Position numbers and translations under genes: made by a program. Shown here piece by piece: positions 45,401 to 51,966 of a DNA stretch of 64,000 nt (position 1 is the first letter of the stretch; the number at the start of each line of letters is the position of its first letter). The notes under the pieces are model-generated. The model did not search any database. It was not told the DNA's origin and saw only the letters and a program-made list of their open reading frames with translations. The DNA comes from JBBATK01 sp046297095 (GTDB lineage: Bacteria; Bacteroidota; Ignavibacteria; Kapaibacteriales; NICIL-2), in NCBI GenBank assembly GCA_046297095.1, contig JBKCNS010000005.1:62001-126000 (forward strand), given 5' to 3'.

Positions 45401-47800
45401 GCGGTAACTCTCTCGGCTAGCGGTGCAAACAATGGTTCATCCTTCACAGTAATCGCAAACGGCAACACGACAGTTCCGGTAACAGGTGTTATCCGCCTTC
45501 GTGAAACTGCAACAGACGCTACCAACAATGGTGCTTCCGGCGCAGGCTGTTTCGCTGAGACAACATATTCGATTACAATCAACCCGAATCCCACACCGGT
45601 TATTGCTAGTTCAACAGGTGGTCTGAACGTGAACGGAGTATGCTCCGGTTCAACCCACGTGTACACAACAACCAATAACTCAGCAAACACCTACAGCTGG
45701 TCTGTAACAGGCGGTTCATTCGCCGGTTCGTCAACAACGAACACCGTTACAGTTCTTTGGGGTGCAGCAGGTGCAGGTTCGATAGCAGTTCGTGAGCGCG
45801 TAGGTGCAGCAGGTTGCTACACAGACGTTACTGCTCCGATCACCATTCGTCCGTTGCCCACTCCGGACCTTACAAACCAAACCGGTGGTCAAAACCCCAC
45901 CTCAGTTTGTGCTCAAGGTTCAGCGTCATACGTAACACCTGACGTTGTAGGTAACTCGTATGCATGGTCGGTAACCGGTGGTACGATCAACGGTGCTGCT
46001 AATACAAACATTCTCAACGTTGTTTGGGGTGCAGCAGGTACAGGTTCAGTAAGCGTAACGGAAACAACACCGGTATCGCTTGGTTCATGTTCTGCTTCAC
46101 GTACGCTCGCGGTAACAATCAATCCGTTGCCCACACCGAGCATCCAAGGTCCGCCGAATCCTCCGGTTTGTATCAACTCGACACAGACCTACACAACAGC
46201 TCTCAACACAGGTCGTACCTATCAGTGGAGCGGTGTAACAGGTGGTTCATTCGTCGGTGCAACAAACACCAACACGGTTAACGTAACATGGACCGCAGCA
46301 GGTAATGGTACGATCACCGTAACCGAAACAAATACAACTACAGGTTGTGTGGGTACATCTACACGCACGATCGCTGTAAACGCTCTGCCCAACGTAACGA
46401 TCACACCTAGTGGTCCTACAAGCCTTTGCGTTGGCGGAACAGTAACACTCGCGGCTACAGACGGCTTTGCTTCATACACATGGAGCACAGGCGAAACCAC
46501 ACCGCGCATTACCGTTCGCCAGGCAGGTACGTATAGCGTAACAGTTATCGATGGCAACGGATGTCGTAACACATCCAGCTCTATCACCGTAACAACGACA
46601 AGCTTCACAAAGCCCACCGTTTCTCTGAACGGAACAGCTTCCTTCTGTGAAGGCGAAAGCCGCACACTCACAGCGCAGACAACAGGCGGAACACCGCTTG
46701 CATATCGCTGGAGCAACGGTGCAACAACGTCGTCGATTACAGTGTCTGCTTCCGGTACATTCAACGTAGAAGTGACCTACAGCAACAGCTGTAAGATCGT
46801 CTCCGATGATGTTACCATCACGGTATCACCCAAGCCCACAGTTAGTGTAACCGCAAGCGGTAGCACCAAGTTCTGTGAAGGTGGCAATGTTGTTCTTGAT
46901 GCAGGTGCAGGTTATGCATCCTACAGCTGGAAGAACGGCGCAACAACAGTAGGTAATGGTCGCACACTTCGTGTAACAGCTGCAGGCAGCTACACCGTAA
47001 CAGTTGCAAATGCTGCAGGATGTACAGCTACATCTACAGCAACAGCAGTAACAGTGAACGCTAACCCCACAGCAACCATTACAGCTTCGGGTAACACCTC
47101 CTTCTGTCAAGGCGACAGCGTAACTCTCGACGCAGGTGCAGGATATCAATCCTATGCTTGGTCACCGGGTGGCGCAACAACACAAAAGATCACGGTTCGC
47201 AACGGTGGTAACTACTTCGTAACGGTAACGGATACGAACGGTTGCTCGGGTCAATCTGCACCGAAGTCGGTAACAGTATTCCCCACACCGCAAAAGCCTG
47301 GTGTAACACGTGTTGGTAACCTCATGACAGTAGATACAGCAGGTAAGGGTTATGTAGCGTTCCAATGGAAGTTTAATAACTCAGACATCAGTGGTGCTAC
47401 AAGCGTAGCGTACGACGCGTTCAAAACAGGTCTTGGTCTGTACAAGGTGGTAATCACCGATCGTAACGGCTGTACCAACGAATCGGATCCGATCCGTATC
47501 GATACAGTTCTCGATGTAACAGATCCGTCTGCTCTGGCACAAGGCGTAAGCTTGTACCCGAACCCCACAACCGGAAGCTTGACTGTAAAGGTATCGCTCG
47601 AACAGGATGCTCAATCAGTTGTACTTACGGTACGCAACATCGTTGGCGCTACAATGATCAGCTACACACTCGACAATCTGGTGGTAGGCGAGAACATCAA
47701 GCCTCTTGATCTCTCCACGCTCCCCAGCGGTGTGTATATGGTAGAAGTAGCAATGCCGAACGGCAAGCGCATATCGGCTCGTATCACGAAGGTTGACTAA
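33491..47800 (+). CDS. Giant modular surface adhesin (SBBP propeller + ~40 Ig/PKD-like modules + T9SS tail)
   Basis: 4,769 aa from ATG 33491, which has GGAGG (33481-33485) 5 nt upstream. Order: signal peptide (residues 1-28); an N-terminal region starting at GLEFVENKGQV (~56-285, DUF7948-like); SBBP propeller blades (~290-780, e.g. RFGGNTDDRATGIAVD); then about 40 Ig/PKD-like modules (~780-4670, my hand count) with the pattern P.P.I.G...VC...YTW.V..G...W...G......ET..GC; and a T9SS type A tail (YPNPTTGSLTVKV, LPSGVYMVEV). Most modules hold two cysteines, probably one disulfide each. The overall plan recalls SprB, the gliding adhesin of Flavobacterium, but homology is not shown. Codon use is visibly skewed to ACA/GTA/GGT. 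Adhesion or gliding is inferred. Confidence 0.92.
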   Translation: MNQQLRRFLQITCVMALSVTIMAASFAKGSTLSTSASGTSTQVSTEQATKMLQKAGLEFVENKGQVLDTKGQRRSDILFTAQSKGTNVYFMPDRIMYAYTRVDGKQPAKGDHMTKDALKSLKFSQYRMDMELVGASASASIVPGLQNPGVESFYTAGLGSQGVADVRTFGKLTYENVYPNIDMVLLSKGKGLKAEFIVRPGGDPSNIVMRFAGSDAVELLSNGGYKVTTPMGSMTEDAPYSFVKGTSNNTEVAVTFAVNSDDKTVRFNVPAYDKSQTLVIDPNRDWGSFVGGGAEDVINAVATQRSFNPSAGTTYIYAAGYTATFGVPYTLGFGAGGGSYDAFVTAYQYGSSGTNRAFIVRFGGNTDDRATGIAVDASGNSYVCGQTGGDADFTTIGAFQTTYAGDLSDGFVASFNASGSRTAATYMGGSLDDYMTSITLDGSGNVTVAGYTASTGLGTAGTFQQNFGSGLYSGFVARLNTALSSRSWATYYGNTSDTYLTGIAAANASGEVWIGGYTRCTNSAQAIATSGSHSAVLNNNGTGSTTGTTKYDGFVARLNSTGGRTAASYLGGIDDDRVMAVANDAINDAVVAVGYSNSPSTGPQHIASTAGVPQSAVNGTNASLGPNDGFIDRMSVSGTTLVRTWGSFWGSANEDKLFAVTVDDNNVTNGGRYYVAGQSNAAVGGFYGGGAEFTISTNNANQGGADGVWTRVNPAGTSYELSATAGSNLDDGAYGVAVDNQRNVHVGGYAQGGGANNIGSGSAQNTNGGGTDGFLAKFCDLVVPGAVQISINSGAFNTSATACIGLNASATGTSTPATNTYGVNISGTLATAVQTVTVRCNNAVRGVSYQLFKTGPTAITTATVATADGNFDVTLTAAQLATIGTGASNLFWQATTPSACSENGASTSSITLNAQPANNAISQYLPAAFAASTAAPSAPGTNDATYLLCDNGSNRFGPQTVVGGNTYSYMVYRRSGSSLTTTGFAVVPAAPNVDISAPTVTTRDTVYLIMRETNASGCINEYRATLYTRPLVAITAGQSNGAALAGANPTSVCVPNTGGAVSSPSSPSPLYSKSTLFGNPYGAVNDPTTTYAWNYVSGTGGITGATFSGAAAQSTNLSVTAAAVTLNPATVNFNFTESYSGGAGYAAAMAGCFKTTSNYSVNVYPQPTAAVTSSTGGTSICEGSANTTYTITVTPAAITSGSFSVTLNAAGLTSAQIASVTGATGGTTGGTTYTGTFSTNPFTIQVSHGTVTSAYDATSTHSLTLTSLTNGPAVTAGLTCQLAASTTSSATTIIQRPDVAAVRTGTFSAGSTPVNPTESHTAAVAPATLNPSTSTPTNNSTPSTTACVYDAVSGYGQAYIYSINEASAGVGTANTNDSYTWTVSGGNIVASGTPTYTAVGARQITVRWTSASATNSVAVSQTNDQAPGTCSSTLTSLTVNTSAIPSAPTLTFAPTTFVCENSTATLNVSGGPANGQIQVYAVNTGAAVNVGSYTATTLPISTVTLDGSGSGTVTIPTGSITPTSALSFATQVINVSAVVLGTNNCGRINVTSGNITVYDQMPEVILTTNVPGVGDNPSPVCPNKVAAPNNVVSPAVPAGAYSYRVSNSGSYPIPTPGVTYTWVLKNNAGTVTYTAGTDYTISLTSSGGGLTNDRASVTYGTNLANSNVKWFVTAAITGGTCSSPGVVASQTVAISALPAPNVAGNDANGTASLSASGLCSGQTAVYTATDLTAGNSYVWTLSGQPAGTTDFAAGFGLYGVNWGSFSSPSVMNPTITVAITNAALCQQSDTKTAKLLPVPAGPIAQVSPTNGPCVYNSENSHIVAYTVPKSANYVIQSVVWTVSSGGAVYSYTTTNNPAQVAPGANDTLRVQWGATGAQTIDATVTTTAGCSIVLPTFNTFVYPVPTPSISGASSVCKSTSGVTYNVNPNVPGDSYTWEMIPSVAGNSFVGSSNGLGVVSVVAIWNGAPNIYTLRCTQVSAQGCTARTTFSVTVNPNPVPVVNGPTSVCANQVATYSTNNNSPNNSYVWTLTGGTASFVGGVNNTASVQVNTGTGNFQIKVLETVLTTSCATETANTSVTVQAAPNPAISRTSPATGSVGAACTGTSYTYSATPAAGVTYQWSLNGTALTGETNQTLTRTWTATGTNTLSCTVTLTSTQCSTTVNQVVVVSNPPSPSISGPATACGGGDTPLLTYTYTTTLNASNNYTWSFPAAGATSITPTTGVGVNSVTVNWAGSATTRTVRVVESDPNTGCATTSSDYNVSVTTRPNPIMPTIATICQNAVGSYSFTGLISGSTRAYSVSGGTYAVTANNANDATVAVTWTTAGTGSITITETNSGCSYSKTATGTVSPAPTAYTFATSTPSLCATTVLPSAQFSLSGSQAGATYQLVRGATNVGTPVSGTGSALSFSDNTYGGAGTYTYTVTATLGGCTQLMTNAATVTVNALPNATVSGSATTCSGVSQTYSVTAAGSQTYTWTVPSGWTITSGGTSNAMTATTGTTSGSVGVVVTNTTTSCSNSGSVAVTVTAAPSVFNVTPTVSGICLGQGTTIGLSGSQIGVTYTVSKGAQTITTQAGTGSALTITIPASAVSTVGAHTFTMTALGAAPCNTSAITMNGSMTVTVNPLPAPAVTGSTSACIGQASTYSTPATTNNYAWSMVSGTATFNGPTNTNSVSVTFTGTPGNRVLQVVETNPNTGCTQSATITVAANASPSPSVQPGPTASACASSTQTYATTNNVGNGYAWTVTGAGGQITGGQGQNAVSVQWGSSAGTGIVSVTETAGSCSSTSSTTVTVNATPIAYNVGTTTSTVCVTGNALITVSNSQAGFTYTLSRNGTAQTPTVTGTGGQIQFTNSISAAGTYGYTVTATGSGCSNLMNGTATVVAVNPPTPTLSGSTTVCSNSSATYSVTPQTAGSTYQFSVSGSGNTLGTQSGNQQVVNWGTNSGTLSVNETNGSCVGSTSLAVTVLAAPVSYTVTMSPATICAGGGLGSNATTATVGLTGSQLGYTYELVNAQNSVVRTATGTGSALTFSPVLSNLAAGTYVYSVRAISNTTPVCSTATMSNNVTLTVVANPAPAITGSTTPCQNATVTYQTTNNTGSTYTWNVVSGTGSFAPLNTYQVSGSWSTIGAASIRVVETNSNGCAQENILNVTVSAAPTPTISASTASPVCGQSSVTYSTTATGQSYAWTVGSGGQLVSGNNSQSIVVSWANATPDVAYTSSVGLTVTNGGCSGSASTNVTVNPKANPTISGDATRCSGQSGSYSTPFVVSGRSYSWTISNLPPGMTFTPVSGTNVNAITVNWVNTGAAPVVATVQVVETPGNAGNTCTGTSTFNVTVNPLPSVSISGPAQVCQNSSASYTITPAVTGLSYAWSVSGANSFSGQGSGTISVAWGTTNGTVSLTVTNNATGCTNNALNNNYAVTTTANPTPSIATPPGTTACAGSTVTYNVLNPSTSFNYTWANTGATSASTPAGNSYTLTWPTTPGTGTVTLTATTNSGASCSGSTTRTVTITPNPTPAISGLTSACPATDVTYSTSFNSGNTYAWSIPAGTYTVTGGSLTSNTVTVRWNNPGTTAAVHTVTITETSQTGCVGSAQVSVTVNPAPSPTVAGNTNTCGYLANYDGVSINNLETYTVTNPVNNQSTFLWSLPNGGGTFTTASQGVNVTSVTVQWNEPTTSASVTRVLRVQETTNATPACAGQTDVNVQVNWNPKPAITGNRTVCSNSQYAANSTNAQMYAPYTYVTPGLNQTINPPASAYSWDVRDVNNVSILTSNPATTVPGARITGTGNQVQVEYFNPTNAPVTMVLRVTESIAYNQASLTPSVKSCPITDSFVVVVNPMPKPIIAPAPTDVCGRSTATYATTGDAASTFGWSAGSGSIVGASNANSVTVTWNNATVDNTAGFVQVTQTFNATGCATTVRQNVNIDVTPAPVITGSAIICQGTTNGTNTATYSVASVLPNRAYLWSIDSPTSGAVTLSASGANNGSSFTVIANGNTTVPVTGVIRLRETATDATNNGASGAGCFAETTYSITINPNPTPVIASSTGGLNVNGVCSGSTHVYTTTNNSANTYSWSVTGGSFAGSSTTNTVTVLWGAAGAGSIAVRERVGAAGCYTDVTAPITIRPLPTPDLTNQTGGQNPTSVCAQGSASYVTPDVVGNSYAWSVTGGTINGAANTNILNVVWGAAGTGSVSVTETTPVSLGSCSASRTLAVTINPLPTPSIQGPPNPPVCINSTQTYTTALNTGRTYQWSGVTGGSFVGATNTNTVNVTWTAAGNGTITVTETNTTTGCVGTSTRTIAVNALPNVTITPSGPTSLCVGGTVTLAATDGFASYTWSTGETTPRITVRQAGTYSVTVIDGNGCRNTSSSITVTTTSFTKPTVSLNGTASFCEGESRTLTAQTTGGTPLAYRWSNGATTSSITVSASGTFNVEVTYSNSCKIVSDDVTITVSPKPTVSVTASGSTKFCEGGNVVLDAGAGYASYSWKNGATTVGNGRTLRVTAAGSYTVTVANAAGCTATSTATAVTVNANPTATITASGNTSFCQGDSVTLDAGAGYQSYAWSPGGATTQKITVRNGGNYFVTVTDTNGCSGQSAPKSVTVFPTPQKPGVTRVGNLMTVDTAGKGYVAFQWKFNNSDISGATSVAYDAFKTGLGLYKVVITDRNGCTNESDPIRIDTVLDVTDPSALAQGVSLYPNPTTGSLTVKVSLEQDAQSVVLTVRNIVGATMISYTLDNLVVGENIKPLDLSTLPSGVYMVEVAMPNGKRISARITKVD
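35830..47290 (+). repeat. Tandem Ig/PKD-like module region of the giant protein
   Basis: About 40 diverged modules of roughly 80-110 residues within the gene. Two classes alternate in part: class A (VC...TYSV...YTW.V.G) and class B (Y.L/V.R/K.G...TGTGSALTF...AGTYTYTVTA). Class B units begin near 40543, 41072, 41872 and 42389. The last few modules (46390-47290) form a third class with FCEG/FCQGDSVTLDAGAGY and SYAWSPGG-type ends. Similarity is at protein level; no long exact DNA repeats seen. Confidence 0.8.
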
Positions 47801-47826
47801 TCTTCCGATCGAACTACGTTAGTTCC

Positions 47827-47860
47827 AAAGGGCAAAGCGAAAGCTTTGCCCTTTTTTTTT
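47827..47860 (+). terminator. Strong rho-independent terminator after the giant gene
   Basis: AAAGGGCAAAGC (47827-47838), GAAA tetraloop, GCTTTGCCCTTT (47843-47854): a perfect 12-bp stem continuing into a T-run to 47860. It lies 26 bp after the stop codon and isolates the giant gene from the next one. Confidence 0.93.
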
Positions 47861-47945
47861 GTTCACAGGATGCAAAGCTTCGGTCTTGCACTCAGGCATG
47901 AAAACAAAGTTTTATAATCACCGGCTTCGCATCATTTTTGTAGAC

Positions 47946-49091
47946 ATGAAATTATGGATTCCATACAGAGCTATCGTGGCTATAGGGCTTGCACTCTTTG
48001 TGTATAGTCTTAGCGCATGTACCAAACAGGATTCGGTAGCGCAAAGTGAGAAGAAGGCTCAATTGCAGCGAGACAGCGTTGCGATTCGTGATTCACTTCA
48101 TAAAGTTGATTCCATGCGTACGGTTCGCCGCGAACGTTCGCTGTACCGGTTTGCAGAGCCCATAAAGTATCAGCGGGTGTATGTTCGCTCCATATCCAAG
48201 CTGGACTCCATCAAGAGGGTGTTTTCCTATCCGGAGTCGGCCGATTCATCGAAGGTGATTGCATTGCTCAATCGTAAGGAGTGGCGGTTCATGCGTGTGG
48301 GCGACACGTTGATTCTGCCGGACAAGATTGAGCTGGACCCTCGAGCATATTCTATATTCCCGCAGTATTACCAGGGAGCCGAGGATGTTCCGCGATTGGT
48401 GATGGTGAGTAACGAGTATCAGAGTTATGCTTGTTATCAATACGGTGAGCTGGTGCGTTTTGCGGCGTGTAATACCGGTACCAAGAGCAAGCCTACATTT
48501 CCCGGTCTCTATCACGTAAACTGGCGCCAGCGAGAGCGTATATCCTCGCTGAACGAGGAATGGATTCTGCCGTTTACCATCAACTTTCACCGTTATGCCG
48601 GCTCGGCATTTCATCAGTTCGACATGCCCGGGCGCCCGGTTTCGCATTCATGTATACGGCAATTCCTGGACGATGCCAAATGGCTATACTCTTGGGTTCG
48701 CACGCCAAGAAAGGGAGAGAAAGGCACGCCAATTATTATCGTGGGAATGTTCGATTACAAGCGCAAGCGTGGCGGTCCGTGGTGGGAATTGACATCCAGC
48801 AAAGATGGAAGCATTAAACTGCCGGCAGAGCCCATGAAAACCGAAGATGCGCTCATTCCGTTTTCGCAGATTCCCAAAGATGTTCGCGGCGGGCTTCCCA
48901 ACAAAGCACGGTACCTTTCAGCGCAAGACACGCTGCTGGCGCGCGGTGTTATCGATTCTACGTTCAAGCTGCGTGAGTCTATAGACTACAACAAACTTCG
49001 CGCGCAAAAGAAGGCGCGAAAAGCAAAGATGCAGGGAGACAGTGCGAAGCCCTCAATGAATCTGCCTCCGTCGGCCGAACCGCACGGATAG
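47946..49091 (+). CDS. L,D-transpeptidase (YkuD-type) lipoprotein
   Basis: 381 aa from ATG 47946. A lipobox LSAC after a hydrophobic stretch (IPYRAIVAIGLALFVYSLSAC) predicts a lipoprotein. The catalytic motif FHQFDMPGRPVSHSCIR carries the His and the Ser-His-Ser-Cys core expected of YkuD domains (catalytic Cys). Upstream, EYQSYACYQYGELVRFAACNTG fits the domain's first strands. The enzymes make 3-3 cross-links or attach proteins to peptidoglycan. A charged linker (~residues 25-130) and Lys/Arg-rich C-terminus flank the domain. ATG 47898 is an alternative start. Not cotranscribed with the giant gene (terminator between). Confidence 0.88.
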   Translation: MKLWIPYRAIVAIGLALFVYSLSACTKQDSVAQSEKKAQLQRDSVAIRDSLHKVDSMRTVRRERSLYRFAEPIKYQRVYVRSISKLDSIKRVFSYPESADSSKVIALLNRKEWRFMRVGDTLILPDKIELDPRAYSIFPQYYQGAEDVPRLVMVSNEYQSYACYQYGELVRFAACNTGTKSKPTFPGLYHVNWRQRERISSLNEEWILPFTINFHRYAGSAFHQFDMPGRPVSHSCIRQFLDDAKWLYSWVRTPRKGEKGTPIIIVGMFDYKRKRGGPWWELTSSKDGSIKLPAEPMKTEDALIPFSQIPKDVRGGLPNKARYLSAQDTLLARGVIDSTFKLRESIDYNKLRAQKKARKAKMQGDSAKPSMNLPPSAEPHG

Positions 49092-49160
49092 CATTCAGAG
49101 TTGCAATGCGAGCTGAATGCGTATCCACACCGTGTGTAATCCGGCGATCTGCTTGTATAC

Positions 49161-49207
49161 TCTACAAGTATCCTCTACAAGTATCCTCTACTTGTGTTCT
49201 CTAATTG
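49161..49207. repeat. 13-bp tandem array spanning the rfbA stop codon
   Basis: TCTACAAGTATCC twice (49161-49186), then TCTACTTGTGTTC (49187-49199) and a partial TCTAATTG. It lies in the gap between convergent genes and includes the rfbA stop (49188-49190). Confidence 0.8.
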
Positions 49208-50072
49208 CCTGCTCGCAATAGTTGCGGTATGGTCCCGAAGGCAAGTGCTCAAGATTCTTCAGCGCCTGCTCGGCGCTTACAAAGCCCTCGTGAACGGAGA
49301 TCTCCTCCAGGCAGGCAATCTTCATGCCTTGGCGTTTCTCTATAGCGTGAATGAACTGCGAGGCCTCAAGTAGGCTCTCCGGTGTCCCGGTGTCCAGCCA
49401 GGCTATTCCGCGGCCCATGCGCTCCACGGACAATGTGCCCGATTCGAAATACGCACCCTGTACATCCGTGATCTCCAGCTCGCCCCGAGGCCCGGGCTTT
49501 AAGCCCTTGGCAATATTCACAACATCGCCGGAGAATACATACAGTCCGGGAATGGCAAGATTGGATTTTGGTTGTCGCGGCTTTTCTTCAATGGACAGAA
49601 TAGTGTTGTGTTCATCAAGTTCCACCACACCATAGCGTTCCGGATCCGTTACCCGGTAGGCAAAGATGGTTCCGCCGGTATTGTTCTCTAGTGCTCTGCG
49701 TAAAAAGTCCAGCTTGCCGTAGAAGAGGTTGTCACCAAGTATCAGGCACACCTGATCGCCGTTGATAAAGTCCGCGCCTACCACAAAGGCTTCTGCTATG
49801 CCTTTAGGTTCTTGCTGCACACGATACTGAAGCGAAATTCCCCACCGTGAACCGTCGCCCAGCAATCTCTCGATGTTTGGTGTGTCTGCCGGTGTGCTGA
49901 TGATAAGAATGTCCTTGATGCCCGCCAGCATCAATGTGGCAAGCGGGTAGTAGATCATTGGCTTATCGTAAATAGGCTGAAGCTGTTTGCTGAAGACCGA
50001 CGTCATGGGATACAAACGCGTGCCGCTGCCGCCTGCCAAAACGATGCCCTTGGTAACTCTGTTCATGCTCAT
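49188..50072 (-). CDS. rfbA: Glucose-1-phosphate thymidylyltransferase
   Basis: Makes dTDP-glucose from glucose-1-phosphate and dTTP, the first step to dTDP-L-rhamnose and other deoxysugars for surface polysaccharide. Motifs: KGIVLAGGSGTRLYPMT (nucleotide-binding), VFSKQLQPIYDKPMIYYPL, LILGDNLFYG (metal Asp) and IEEKPRQPKSNLAIPGLYVF. Length 294 aa is normal. The usual partners rfbB, rfbC and rfbD are not adjacent. The C-terminus LREHK-like end (QAIREHK) lies within a short 13-bp tandem array. Confidence 0.96.
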   Translation of the reverse strand: MSMNRVTKGIVLAGGSGTRLYPMTSVFSKQLQPIYDKPMIYYPLATLMLAGIKDILIISTPADTPNIERLLGDGSRWGISLQYRVQQEPKGIAEAFVVGADFINGDQVCLILGDNLFYGKLDFLRRALENNTGGTIFAYRVTDPERYGVVELDEHNTILSIEEKPRQPKSNLAIPGLYVFSGDVVNIAKGLKPGPRGELEITDVQGAYFESGTLSVERMGRGIAWLDTGTPESLLEASQFIHAIEKRQGMKIACLEEISVHEGFVSAEQALKNLEHLPSGPYRNYCEQAIREHK

Positions 50073-50204
50073 GGACTATGTTCTTGGTATAGTGTCAATT
50101 TACCCAAAAGCGCTCAAGGAACACCCACCTACCACCCATTACAGGCTCTCAATTCCCGAGTTCGCTATGGTGTGTATTTTCGCAGGCACTAACTGTTGAT
50201 GATC

Positions 50205-51941
50205 ATGGCACACCACTACCGCACACCTATGCGTATCGCGAACTCCTTGCTTGTACTTTTTCTTGTGTTTATATCGCTGCATTCGTTGTCTGCCGCAGAC
50301 AAGCCAAAACTGGTTGTGGTGATATCGTATGATCAGCTGCGGTACGATCGCCTGTCGTGTTTTGCAGAGGACTTTGGCGCTAACGGTTTTAAGCGTGTAT
50401 TGAATGAAGGCGCAGGATATGATAGCTGTTTGTACAATCATGCTATCAACATGACCGGCCCCGGCCACGCGGTGTTGCTCTCCGGTTATAATCCGCGTCG
50501 CACAGGAATTGTGGGAAATGATTTTTTTGACAGAAAGAAAAACCGACAGCTCTATGCCACCGAGGATACATCCGGTGTGCTCTCGCCGCGCAACCTGCGC
50601 GTGCCCACAATCGGTGATGTACTCAAAAGATCTTCGCCTGAATCGAAGGTTATAGGTATTGCACTGAAGGATCGTGCAGCCATCTTTATGGGCGGACATA
50701 GCGCTAACTATGCTTTGTGGCTGAACGACGACAAGCGCAACCTGGGTACCTCTGCTCACTATCGCACTCCGAAATGGCTCGCGGAATTCAACGACAAGTA
50801 TGCCTTGTCGGGATATGCCGGTAAAACATGGAATGCCCTTCAAGCGCCTCCGCGTCTGCCGGATCCCCGCGAGGTGGAACAGCGTGTGCAGAATCTTGCA
50901 CCGGGCCAGGACCCAACAAAGATTCTTCCTCCGCTCACGTTATCGCAACGAATTTCTATGATTGATGAAGTGCCGTGGGAGGGCGACTTCCCGGGCGGCG
51001 GAAAGGCATTTCCGCATACTATTCCGTCCGTTGGTGAAAAAGAATTTGTGGATGCATTCAGTTGCACGCCGTACTCCATAGACTGGTTAATGGAAGCGGT
51101 GCGCATGTGTATGCTGGAGGAGAAGCTGGGCAAGGACGACGCCACCGATATTCTCTGTGTGGGTATCTCTACTACCGATGAAGTGGGTCACGTGTTTGGC
51201 CCTCATAGCAGAGAGATGAAGGAGATACTCATCAGTGCCGATCGCAGTTTGGCTTCTTTCATAGATTTCTTGGACAAAGAAGTGGGCCGTGAGCACTACG
51301 AGCTGGTGATCTCCTCGGACCACGGTGTGGCCGAGGTTCCGGAGAATGCCATGATCAATGGCGGAATGACGGTAGGGCGTCTTTCGCGCAAGCAAGTGGA
51401 TTCCGCGATTACCGCTCCCTTCCAACGATTTGCTCCGCTGGCACTTGGGGGAGAAGACACAGCGCCCCCTCCAAGTTTTGTCAAGAGATTTATCCCTCCG
51501 TTTTTGTTTATCGATAGTGCTGCTGTAAAGTCGATGGCGCAGAGTTTTTCTGCAGCCTGCGACAGTCTGGCCGTGGCTCTGCGATCACTTCGCGGCATTG
51601 GCTATGTGGTAACACTTCAAGATGTACGCGCAGGAAAGCGGCCTGCCGGAATGGAGCCGCATGTGTTCGAGTGTATAGTTCAAAGCGTAGATCCGGAGCG
51701 CTCCGGAGACATTATCGTGTTCCCGTCCCGAGGATGGATTTTTGGCTCGAAGACCACCACGCATGGCACGCCCTACGATTATGATCAGCATGTGCCGATG
51801 ATATTCTTTGGCGGTGGAATACCGCACGCGGTGCACACGGAGCGTGTAAGCCCGGCAGACCTCGCGCCCACGCTGGCTAAGCAGTTAGGGCTACCGTTGG
51901 GTCCCGTAGATGGAAAAGCTCTGGAGCCGGAACTGAAGTAA
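50205..51941 (+). CDS. Alkaline-phosphatase-superfamily exported phosphodiesterase/phosphatase
   Basis: 578 aa. The signal peptide MRIANSLLVLFLVFISLHSLSA starts at residue 9 from ATG 50205, and ATG 50229 may be the true start. Type I phosphodiesterase/nucleotide pyrophosphatase fold (PafA-like): SYDQLRYDRL supplies the first metal Asp, NMTGPGHAVLLSG the nucleophilic Thr, STTDEVGHVFGPHS and SSDHGVAEVPEN the other metal Asp/His ligands, and DYDQHVPMIFFGGGI the last His. Predicted periplasmic enzyme releasing phosphate from organic esters. The 3' end faces the convergent Wzi-like gene across a 22-bp gap. Confidence 0.9.
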   Translation: MAHHYRTPMRIANSLLVLFLVFISLHSLSAADKPKLVVVISYDQLRYDRLSCFAEDFGANGFKRVLNEGAGYDSCLYNHAINMTGPGHAVLLSGYNPRRTGIVGNDFFDRKKNRQLYATEDTSGVLSPRNLRVPTIGDVLKRSSPESKVIGIALKDRAAIFMGGHSANYALWLNDDKRNLGTSAHYRTPKWLAEFNDKYALSGYAGKTWNALQAPPRLPDPREVEQRVQNLAPGQDPTKILPPLTLSQRISMIDEVPWEGDFPGGGKAFPHTIPSVGEKEFVDAFSCTPYSIDWLMEAVRMCMLEEKLGKDDATDILCVGISTTDEVGHVFGPHSREMKEILISADRSLASFIDFLDKEVGREHYELVISSDHGVAEVPENAMINGGMTVGRLSRKQVDSAITAPFQRFAPLALGGEDTAPPPSFVKRFIPPFLFIDSAAVKSMAQSFSAACDSLAVALRSLRGIGYVVTLQDVRAGKRPAGMEPHVFECIVQSVDPERSGDIIVFPSRGWIFGSKTTTHGTPYDYDQHVPMIFFGGGIPHAVHTERVSPADLAPTLAKQLGLPLGPVDGKALEPELK

Positions 51942-51951
51942 TCTCAAATCG

Positions 51952-51966
51952 ACTCAACTCAACTCA
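51952..51966. repeat. ACTCA tandem repeat between convergent stops
   Basis: Three ACTCA units at 51952-51966, preceded by a diverged copy (TCTCAAATC). The last unit contains the stop codon of the minus-strand gene (51964-51966). Period 5, unlike most arrays here. Confidence 0.6.

Noticed and set aside
34000..47800. Many 60-190-codon frames opposite or out of frame with the giant gene
   Set aside because: Their Cys/Arg/Tyr-rich repeats are mechanical products of the repetitive coding strand.
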